The position numbers and the translations under genes are program-made. The notes under the pieces are model-generated. The model ran no database searches, was not told the origin of the DNA, and was given only the letters and a program-made list of their open reading frames with translations. From Acidobacteriota bacterium (GTDB lineage: Bacteria; Acidobacteriota; Terriglobia; Acidiferrales; UBA7541), in assembly GCA_003131985.1 (NCBI GenBank), contig PKWH01000176.1, forward strand, positions 3,881 through 9,331: a DNA stretch of 5,451 bases. Reading direction: 5' to 3'. Within the stretch, counting starts at the first letter, position 1, and each line of letters opens with the position of its first letter. This document shows, piece after piece, positions 1 to 5,119 of the stretch.

Positions 1-1820
1 TGTTTGCCGAAGGTTTTTGTGTAATTGTCCGTGAATTGAAAAGTGTTTCCCGCCTGAGGAAGTTCACCTTCAAAGTTGTTTCCGATGATGAATCCTCCCA
101 ACACGCTTACATTGGGAACGCCCTGCCTCCCAGGAATGTTGCTGGTTATTCCGATCGGATTGGTTCCGGGTGTCGGGAACTGCCCGTTTGTCTGCGTAAA
201 GCAGCTATTCACCAAAGAAGGGCCGCAAGAGTCTTGTACGCTCTGAAGAGTATTCAGCGGATGATTATTCCCTTGCTGGCCTTCGCGAAAGTAATTGAAT
301 CGGGCTTCGTTTACCGCCGTGGACCCGATGGTCCACGTATGGCTCAGGTTCCACTGCTGGACCCGCGTCTTATTAAGAGCGCCGAAACCAGGGAGCAGAC
401 CGCCAGGCTCTTCCAGCTGAAAAGTAGAGTAAGGGACCGTGCTGTTATCGTCGTCAAAATAGTAGTAGGCGCTGAATTGCTGGGACGCATTGATTTTGTG
501 GTCGAAGCGCACGGTGAACTGATCGCCACGCTCCCGTTGGTCCCCAGAGGTGGGAATCGTGCAACTGGCGCTCGTACAATTGGAACCGGTCGAGAACGGG
601 GCCACATACTTCTGATAGAGGGCAAGTGCTGTCGGATCGAAACACTCCACGGGAATCTGGTTGTTTGGGAAGATGCTTGCGAACGGAGTTCCCGCTGCGA
701 TCGGCGCTCCTCCTGCCGCAGCCACGGCCTGCGAGCACGTTGTTCCCGTAGTGCTACCTGTCGTTCGGGCTCCCAACAGCGCCGCGAACGGTGCATCGGT
801 GAGTGTTCCGGTAAAAAGCGGTCCGCCCGAGAAATTGCCGCCCGCCTCTCCGTTAGCGCCAATTGTCGGAAGCGCTATGTTCCCGGATGACTGCCCCTGA
901 ATTAAGCGATTCCCTTCATATGAAGCGAAAATGAATGTCTTATCTTTCTTGACGGGACCGCCCAAAGTCGCGCCGAATTGATTCTGTTTGTAGTCCAGCA
1001 GAAAAGGATCGAAATAACCCTTAGAGTTGAGCGCCTGGTTGCGGAGGAACTCGTAGAAGTCGCCGTGCAAATTGTTCGTGCCGGATTTCGTAACCACGTT
1101 TACCACCGATCCGGAGTTGCGCCCGTATTCCGCGTCGAATGTGTTGGTGATCACTCGAAACTCTTCGATCGCATCCGGCGAGGGCTGAATCGCCGGGGCG
1201 TTGATGAAAATGTCGTTGCCATCGCCTCCGTTCACCATGTAATTGTTCGACCGGCCGCGGCCCCCGTTGACTGACACAGCTCCCGCGTTATCGCTGCCCA
1301 GAAATAAGTCCGCACCCAACTCCGACTGCACTCCCGGCTGTAACTGGAGCAGAGAATACGCATTGCGCGTGGCCATAGGAAGTTCGCGTATAGCGGTGTC
1401 TGTCATCACGGCACCGAGTTGCGTGCTGGTCGTTTCAACTTGCGCAGCATTCGCCTCTACCGTGACAGTATCGGCGGATCCGCCGACCACAAGGTTTACG
1501 GTAACCAAATTGACGTGGCCAATGGTGACGACGATATCCTTCTCGACGTATTTCTTGAAGCCCTTCGCATCGGCGCTCAGCTCGTAGGAACCTACTGCTA
1601 ACTCCGGGATATCAAACGCGCCACTACTGTCGCTCGTGACGGTGCGTGTGGAGTCCGTTCCAGTCAGCTTCACTATTACGGTCACGGCCGGAACGACCGC
1701 TCCGGATTGGTCCACAACTGTTCCGCGAATTGTTCCGTTGGTTTGCGCCCAGGCCGTTCCGCTCAAAAGAGACGCCGCAAACACAAATAGACACACACGC
1801 GCCCACGTTTTCGAAGTCAT
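1..1820 (-). CDS. Oar-like TonB-dependent receptor, N-terminal part (partial at left edge)
   Basis: The frame starts at ATG (1820 reading left) and is open for 606 codons to the window edge, so the C-terminus is missing. GAGGAG lies 5 nt upstream and supports the start. Residues 1-25 form a signal peptide ending in the cleavage site AWA before Gln26. Residues about 28-110 look like a carboxypeptidase-regulatory-like beta-sandwich (GTIRGTVVDQSGAVVPAVTV, then FDIPELAVGSYELSA). The plug domain follows: NGGRGRSNNYMVNGG near 184-198, AEYGRNSGSVVNVVTKSGTN near 230-250, and LGGPVKKDKTFIFASYEGNR near 285-304. The remainder reads as beta-barrel strands and loops, including a Cys pair at 415 and 420. 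Family members are about 1000-1200 residues, so roughly half is present. By family, it sits in the outer membrane and probably imports or binds large nutrients using TonB energy; the substrate cannot be told. It is divergent from the polyamine-type operon. No frameshift is visible. Confidence 0.93.
   Translation of the reverse strand, partial: MTSKTWARVCLFVFAASLLSGTAWAQTNGTIRGTVVDQSGAVVPAVTVIVKLTGTDSTRTVTSDSSGAFDIPELAVGSYELSADAKGFKKYVEKDIVVTIGHVNLVTVNLVVGGSADTVTVEANAAQVETTSTQLGAVMTDTAIRELPMATRNAYSLLQLQPGVQSELGADLFLGSDNAGAVSVNGGRGRSNNYMVNGGDGNDIFINAPAIQPSPDAIEEFRVITNTFDAEYGRNSGSVVNVVTKSGTNNLHGDFYEFLRNQALNSKGYFDPFLLDYKQNQFGATLGGPVKKDKTFIFASYEGNRLIQGQSSGNIALPTIGANGEAGGNFSGGPLFTGTLTDAPFAALLGARTTGSTTGTTCSQAVAAAGGAPIAAGTPFASIFPNNQIPVECFDPTALALYQKYVAPFSTGSNCTSASCTIPTSGDQRERGDQFTVRFDHKINASQQFSAYYYFDDDNSTVPYSTFQLEEPGGLLPGFGALNKTRVQQWNLSHTWTIGSTAVNEARFNYFREGQQGNNHPLNTLQSVQDSCGPSLVNSCFTQTNGQFPTPGTNPIGITSNIPGRQGVPNVSVLGGFIIGNNFEGELPQAGNTFQFTDNYTKTFGK
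318..337. repeat. 8-bp perfect inverted repeat with 4-nt loop inside the receptor gene
   Basis: CGTGGACC at 318-325 is exactly complementary to GGTCCACG at 330-337, with the loop CGAT. It lies inside codons for a T-W-T-I-G-S-T stretch of the receptor barrel, has no T-tract and is mid-gene, so it is not a terminator. Such a hairpin could arise by chance in a window this size. Confidence 0.35.
1471..1486. repeat. 16-bp perfect palindrome inside the receptor gene
   Basis: TCGGCGGATCCGCCGA reads the same on both strands. It falls in codons for the V-G-G-S-A-D segment at the end of the carboxypeptidase-regulatory-like domain. It may simply reflect Gly/Ser/Ala codon choice, and no function is claimed. 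Confidence 0.35.
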
Positions 1821-1846
1821 CGCCGCTCCTCTAGGAAAAGCTGGCG

Positions 1847-1875
1847 CCACCCCAACCCCCGAGACGCCTCACCCC
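1847..1875 (-). other. G-rich leader segment of the receptor mRNA (possible G-quadruplex)
   Basis: Read on the minus strand, this stretch has GGGG (1875-1872), GG (1868-1867), GGGGG (1860-1856), GGGG (1853-1850) and GG (1848-1847). It lies in the untranslated leader between the predicted leftward promoter and the receptor ribosome-binding site. Three runs of at least four G plus two GG pairs could form a mainly two-layer quadruplex or a G-rich structure affecting translation. The palindrome TGGCGCCA (1842-1849) overlaps its end. This is pattern evidence only. Confidence 0.3.
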
Positions 1876-1886
1876 AACTTTTTCGG

Positions 1887-1916
1887 TTGCAGCTTTGGAA
1901 AAAACCTTACTATAAT
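1887..1916 (+). promoter_or_regulatory. Predicted sigma-70-type promoter for the regulator-transporter operon
   Basis: A perfect -10 box TATAAT (1911-1916) is preceded at 18 bp by TTGCAG (1887-1892), which keeps the TTG of the -35 consensus. Transcription would begin near 1923, giving a leader of about 35-40 nt before the TTG start of the regulator. No other promoter or terminator is obvious before the transporter genes, so this probably drives the whole operon. Confidence 0.6.
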
Positions 1917-1946
1917 CCGGGAACCTTAGAAGAAGGCCCATAGGTT
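1903..1946. promoter_or_regulatory. Candidate operator: three AACCT-type elements about two helical turns apart
   Basis: AACCTTA occurs at 1903-1909 and again at 1922-1928. The reverse complement of its core, AGGTT, occurs at 1942-1946. Spacings between copies are 19 and 20 bp, close to two helical turns, so all lie on about the same face of the DNA. The second and third copies form an inverted pair, AACCT and AGGTT, with 15 bp between. The first two flank the rightward -10 box. This position suits an autoregulatory site for the neighbouring regulator, but that link is inferred. Confidence 0.35.
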
Positions 1947-1951
1947 GTCAA
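1923..1951 (-). promoter_or_regulatory. Predicted promoter for the receptor gene, overlapping the rightward promoter
   Basis: On the minus strand a perfect TTGACA (1951-1946) is followed after 17 bp by TAAGGT (1928-1923), which keeps the most conserved T-A---T of the -10 box. Transcription would start near 1916, giving a leader of about 95 nt. A second possible -10, TATAGT (1914-1909), matches better but lacks a good -35. This promoter faces the rightward one, with the two -10 boxes only 6 bp apart. Confidence 0.5.
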
Positions 1952-1956
1952 GAGGA
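1951..1956 (+). promoter_or_regulatory. Ribosome-binding site of the MerR-XRE-cupin regulator
   Basis: AGAGGA lies 2 nt before a TTG at 1959 and 8 nt before a second in-frame TTG at 1965. The 8-nt spacing is much more usual, so 1965 may be the true start. No ATG or GTG lies close by in this frame. Confidence 0.5.
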
Positions 1957-1958
1957 AA

Positions 1959-2798
1959 TTGAATTTGAGGTCGCCCCAGAAACGCACAACGAAAAACACG
2001 CATGCGCGCGGCTATTTGCGCATTAGCGACGTCGCGCGCATCGTGGGGGTTTCTCCTTCGATCCTTCGCACTTGGGAGAATCTCGGCCTAGTCGTCCCTA
2101 CTCGCACCGACAGCAAGTACCGAATCTATACGCATGCCGACGTTCGCATTTTGAAACGCGCTCAATTCTTTCGTCGGGCGCGCGGCATGAATGCGCCCGC
2201 CATCGTTCACCTGCTCAAAGCTCAGAAATTGTTGCCGCACGCCAGCCAACGGCCTAAGGCCAGCCCTGTCGGTTCGCGTTTGCGTCGTTTGCGATTGCAG
2301 CGGAAAGCCTCCCTCTCTCAGGTGGCGCACGCGACCGATGTATCGGTCGGATTCCTCAGCGCGATCGAGCGCGGCCAAATGACCGCCTCGGTCGCCACCC
2401 TTCGTCGACTAGCCCGTTTTTACCATGTGAATATTCTTTCTCTTTTTAATCCTTCCGAAGCGAATCCCGGTCGTGTGAGGCCGGCAGATAGAAAAGTTCT
2501 GGAAGCCGGACCCGGCGTGCGGATGGAGCTTCTATCGTGGGGCAACGCCGCGATGATGGAGCCGCACCTGTTTCGCATAGCCCCATCGGCCGGGAGCGGA
2601 GAATCCTACGCGCATGATGGCGAGGAGTTTCTGTACATCCTCCGCGGCTCCCTCGAAATCGTTCTTGATGGCGGTGAAAAACACCGGCTCGAAGAAGGAG
2701 ATAGTTTTTATTTCGAGAGCAGCAACGAGCATCACTGGAAGAATCCGGGTAAAAAGGAAACGCTGGTGCTGTGGATCAACACGCCTCCAACGTTTTAA
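1959..2798 (+). CDS. MerR-XRE-cupin three-domain transcriptional regulator
   Basis: This cytoplasmic DNA-binding protein is 279 residues, or 277 if translation starts at the better-spaced TTG at 1965. Residues 20-90 are a MerR-type winged helix: LRISDVARIVGVSPSILRTW, then LGLVVPTRT and YRIYTHADV. Residues 105-165 are an XRE/Cro-type helix-turn-helix (LSQVAHATDVSVGFLSAIERG, ending in a leucine-rich helix and LSLF). Residues about 203-273 are a small cupin with AHDGEEFLYILRGSLEI and GDSFYFESSNEHHWKN; His219, Glu223 and His258 are candidate metal or ligand contacts. The XRE-cupin half matches the layout of PuuR-type regulators of polyamine use, and the MerR part is additional. It is the first gene of the operon, 31 bp before the binding protein, so it probably senses the transported compound or a product of it and controls its own promoter. 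Ligand and sign of control are unknown. Confidence 0.9.
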   Translation: MNLRSPQKRTTKNTHARGYLRISDVARIVGVSPSILRTWENLGLVVPTRTDSKYRIYTHADVRILKRAQFFRRARGMNAPAIVHLLKAQKLLPHASQRPKASPVGSRLRRLRLQRKASLSQVAHATDVSVGFLSAIERGQMTASVATLRRLARFYHVNILSLFNPSEANPGRVRPADRKVLEAGPGVRMELLSWGNAAMMEPHLFRIAPSAGSGESYAHDGEEFLYILRGSLEIVLDGGEKHRLEEGDSFYFESSNEHHWKNPGKKETLVLWINTPPTF

Positions 2799-2802
2799 CG
2801 TT
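2789..2802. repeat. Tandem AACGTT palindromes over the regulator stop codon
   Basis: Two copies of the self-complementary hexamer AACGTT lie at 2789-2794 and 2797-2802, separated by TT and spanning the TAA stop. They could be a weak protein-binding or mRNA-folding element in the short gap before the binding-protein gene, or chance. Confidence 0.25.
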
Positions 2803-2818
2803 CTCAGCAGATAGAAAT

Positions 2819-2823
2819 GGGAG
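2819..2823 (+). promoter_or_regulatory. Ribosome-binding site deciding the TTG start of the binding-protein gene
   Basis: GGGAG lies 6 nt upstream of TTG at 2830. The competing in-frame GTG at 2857 has no comparable purine-rich site, so the TTG is preferred. Confidence 0.65.
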
Positions 2824-2829
2824 ATTATT

Positions 2830-3924
2830 TTGAACCAAGAGCCGCGAATTCAGACCGTGAATAAATGCTCAGTGCTGATTTCCCTTGTCGTCGCGGCGCT
2901 GATGTTCGCCGCTGCAGGCTGCGCAAAAAAGAAGCCGACGCTAAGCCTTCTAGTCTGGGAAGGCTACGCGGACCCGTTGTTCGTGCGCGCTTTTGAGGAA
3001 TCGCACCATTGCAAAATCACGGCAGCATACATGGGCACCAGCGACGAGCTCGTCGCAAAGCTTAGGGGAGGCAGCGCGAGCAATTACGATGTAATCTCGC
3101 CCTCAAGCGACGTGGTAACGTCTATCGCAGCGGCTGGTCTCGCGGCTCCGCTCGATCTCTCAAAGCTCCCGTCCTATCCACAGCTTTCTGACCGTCTGCG
3201 CAACGCGCCTTTGGTCCGCATCAACGGCAACGTCTACGGCGTCCCGTTCGTGTGGGGACCGAACCCCCTGCTGTACGACACGACGTTCTTTAAGACGCCG
3301 CCCGATAGCTGGTCCGTGCTTTGGGATTCCAATTTGAAAGGAAAAATTTCCGTTTGGGACGATCTATCAACCATCTGCATGGCAGCGCAGGTTCTTGGCT
3401 ACGACAAGCCGGATCCAAGCCACCTATACAACCTCACCGATCAAGAACTGGGCAATGTTAAGAAAAAGCTGATCGAGCTGAAGCCAAATATCAGGAAAGT
3501 CTGGGCCACCGGAGGCGAACTCACGAACCTCTTCGAGAATCACGAAATCGTCGCCGGTATGGGCTGGCCGTTGATGACCAACAATCTTCGCAAAGTGAAC
3601 TTCCCCATCGGCGAAACAATTCCCAGGGAAAACACCACGGGATGGATCGACCATCTGATGATCACTTCCGCGAGCGAGAACAAGGAACTGGCCACAGAGT
3701 TTCTCGAATACATGATCGAGGCGAAAACGCAAAAATTAGTCGCCGACGTCACCGGCTACGATCCCGCCAATCCTCAGTCCGCGCAGTTTATGGCCGAAGA
3801 GCAGAGGAAATCCCTGCATCTCGATAACGTTGACGAATACATGACGCGCATTTATTTCTGGCAACAATATCCACGTCGCGATAAGTACAACGAAATCTGG
3901 AACGAAATAAAGGCAGCCCAGTGA
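2830..3924 (+). CDS. potD: Polyamine-type ABC transporter substrate-binding lipoprotein (PotD/PotF family)
   Basis: The protein has 364 residues against 348 for E. coli PotD. It binds the substrate outside the inner membrane and delivers it to the permease. The N-terminus is a lipoprotein signal: basic residues Arg6 and Lys12, a hydrophobic stretch at 14-29, and lipobox AAGC with Cys31. Compared from memory with PotD, the pocket positions Trp43, Tyr46, Ser92, Asp178, Trp246, Trp272, Asp274, Tyr310 and Gln345 or Gln346 appear kept. The equivalents of PotD Glu36, Tyr85 and Glu171 appear to be Gly45, Asp94 and Thr181. A polyamine or related small cation is therefore likely, but the exact ligand is open. 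GNVYGVPFVWGPNPLLYD (133-150) is the usual hinge-region motif. The TTG start is supported by GGGAG at good spacing. The ATPase and permease genes follow. The gene symbol reflects family, not proven specificity. Confidence 0.88.
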   Translation: MNQEPRIQTVNKCSVLISLVVAALMFAAAGCAKKKPTLSLLVWEGYADPLFVRAFEESHHCKITAAYMGTSDELVAKLRGGSASNYDVISPSSDVVTSIAAAGLAAPLDLSKLPSYPQLSDRLRNAPLVRINGNVYGVPFVWGPNPLLYDTTFFKTPPDSWSVLWDSNLKGKISVWDDLSTICMAAQVLGYDKPDPSHLYNLTDQELGNVKKKLIELKPNIRKVWATGGELTNLFENHEIVAGMGWPLMTNNLRKVNFPIGETIPRENTTGWIDHLMITSASENKELATEFLEYMIEAKTQKLVADVTGYDPANPQSAQFMAEEQRKSLHLDNVDEYMTRIYFWQQYPRRDKYNEIWNEIKAAQ

Positions 3925-3948
3925 TTTTCAATTCCTTTGCCCGACGCA

Positions 3949-3962
3949 GCGCCAAACGGCGC
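3949..3962 (+). other. Small GC-rich stem-loop between the binding-protein and ATPase genes
   Basis: GCGCC (3949-3953) pairs with GGCGC (3958-3962) around an AAAC loop, 25 nt after the binding-protein stop. There is no following T-tract, so it is not a standard terminator. In transporter operons a hairpin here can stabilise the upstream message and raise binding-protein levels over the membrane parts; that role is an inference. Confidence 0.35.
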
Positions 3963-4007
3963 GTTCGTGCTCCCGATCCCACGCCATTCGGCAGTCGCGC
4001 TGTTACT

Positions 4008-4013
4008 GGAGAG
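4008..4013 (+). promoter_or_regulatory. Ribosome-binding site deciding the TTG start of the ATPase gene
   Basis: GGAGAG lies 5 nt before TTG at 4019. The frame is open upstream but contains no ATG, GTG or TTG in the gap. The first in-frame ATG is codon 77, beyond the Walker A motif, so a non-ATG start is required. Confidence 0.7.
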
Positions 4014-4018
4014 CATTC

Positions 4019-5116
4019 TTGAACGCAGCAGCCTCACCTGCTTCTGCGGAACGAGCTGCTGCGGACGCGTTGCTTTCCATTCGCAAAGTCGAAAAACAAT
4101 TCGCCAAGCGTCCGGTCTTGTGTGGTATTTCGCTCGACGTTGCCTCGGGCGAGTTTCTGACCATTCTGGGCGAGAGCGGCTCGGGCAAAACCACCTTGCT
4201 CCGCTTGATTGCGGGATTTGAACAATTGGATGGCGGCGAAATATGGATGGCTGGCGAACGGCTTGACCGAACTCCAGCCTATCGCCGTCAGGTCAACACA
4301 GTGTTTCAGAGCTACGCGATTTTCCCGCACCTGTCAGTTTTTGACAACGTAGCATACGGCCTGCGCGCCAAAGCTGTGCCGCGCGGTGAAATTCCGGCTC
4401 GCGTTACACAAGCCCTAGCCATGGTAAAGATGAGTGAATTCGCGCAGTCTGCTCCTTCGCGATTAAGCGGCGGACAGCAGCAGCGTGTTGCATTGGCTCG
4501 TGCACTCGTCAATCGCCCCCGAGTTCTACTGCTCGACGAACCCCTCTCCGCTCTCGACGCGAATCTGCGCCGCCAGATGCAGGTTGAACTCAAATCGCTC
4601 CAGCGCGAGGTCGGCATCACCTTTATTTTCGTCACCCACGACCAGGAAGAAGCAATGGCGCTTTCCGACCGCATCGCCCTGCTCCGCGCTGGAAGACTCG
4701 AACAAGTGGCCGAGCCGCGCGAGATTTACGGCCATCCTGCCACGGCCTATGCCGCGCAATTCATCGGTCAAACCAATCTTTTGCGCGCGGAAGTGCGCGA
4801 CGGGATCGCAACCGCGGGCCCGATCGCATGGCCGTCAAACGGACCGTCCGGAACCGCGATATTTTCCCTGCGGCCCGAATCCATCCGCTTGAGTCAGGCG
4901 TCTCTCGCAGCCAAATCCACCGACGTCACAGCTCAATTCCGCGGCCGGATTAAGAATCAAAGCTTCGGCGGCGCAATGGACCTTCTCGAAATCGATTGCG
5001 GCAATTCACATTTGATACGCGCGCGGATACCTAGCCGGGGTCTGCTCGACGGCGTGCAAGAGTTTGAATTCTCCGCAGGCGACGCCGTGCGAGTTCGCGA
5101 AGGGGACGCCGACTAG
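4019..5116 (+). CDS. potA: Polyamine-type ABC transporter ATP-binding protein (PotA family)
   Basis: The protein has 365 residues against 378 for E. coli PotA. It is the ATPase on the cytoplasmic face that powers import. All nucleotide-binding motifs are intact: Walker A GESGSGKT (51-58), Q-loop Gln97 in VFQSYAIFPHLSVFDNV, signature LSGGQ (149-153), Walker B RVLLLDEP (168-175), D-loop SALD (177-180) and switch His206 in FVTHDQEEA. Residues from about 240 to the end form the C-terminal regulatory (TOBE-type) domain, with FIGQTNLL and FSLRPESI as family landmarks. The first 16 or so residues are Ala-rich and variable. The gene follows the binding protein after a 94-bp gap and ends 3 bp before the permease start. 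Related ATPases serve ferric iron, phosphonate or sugar importers, but the adjoining PotD- and PotB-like genes favour the polyamine group. Confidence 0.92.
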   Translation: MNAAASPASAERAAADALLSIRKVEKQFAKRPVLCGISLDVASGEFLTILGESGSGKTTLLRLIAGFEQLDGGEIWMAGERLDRTPAYRRQVNTVFQSYAIFPHLSVFDNVAYGLRAKAVPRGEIPARVTQALAMVKMSEFAQSAPSRLSGGQQQRVALARALVNRPRVLLLDEPLSALDANLRRQMQVELKSLQREVGITFIFVTHDQEEAMALSDRIALLRAGRLEQVAEPREIYGHPATAYAAQFIGQTNLLRAEVRDGIATAGPIAWPSNGPSGTAIFSLRPESIRLSQASLAAKSTDVTAQFRGRIKNQSFGGAMDLLEIDCGNSHLIRARIPSRGLLDGVQEFEFSAGDAVRVREGDAD

Positions 5117-5119
5117 TTT

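Noticed and set aside
318..337. The 8-bp hairpin as a transcription terminator or attachment site
   Set aside because: It has no T-tract, sits in the middle of the receptor coding region, and a repeat of this size is likely by chance in about 5 kb.
344..862. A 172-codon minus-strand open frame overlapping the receptor
   Set aside because: It is in a different frame on the same strand as the receptor and its translation is low-complexity Arg/Ser-rich, which marks a shadow of the real gene.
36..890. A 284-codon open frame on the plus strand, starting at TTG
   Set aside because: It lies wholly antisense to the receptor, whose frame is clearly coding with recognisable domains. Its translation is Arg/Ser/Ala-rich with no motif and no convincing ribosome-binding site.
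978..1929. Several plus-strand frames of 60-114 codons
   Set aside because: They are antisense shadows over the receptor plug and N-terminal domains and show no domain signal. The one ending at 1929 also overlaps the control region.
3949..3962. The stem-loop as a rho-independent terminator
   Set aside because: The stem is only 5 bp and is followed by GTTCGTGC rather than a run of T; the next genes need read-through for the transporter to be complete.
4312..4674. A 120-codon minus-strand frame
   Set aside because: It is antisense to the ATPase between the Q-loop and the switch His region, where codon constraints remove stops; no independent coding evidence.
4019..5116. Ferric-iron (FbpC) or phosphonate type ATPase
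   Set aside because: These are close relatives by motif, but the adjacent PotD-like binding protein with its aromatic cage and the PotB-like separate permease favour the polyamine group.
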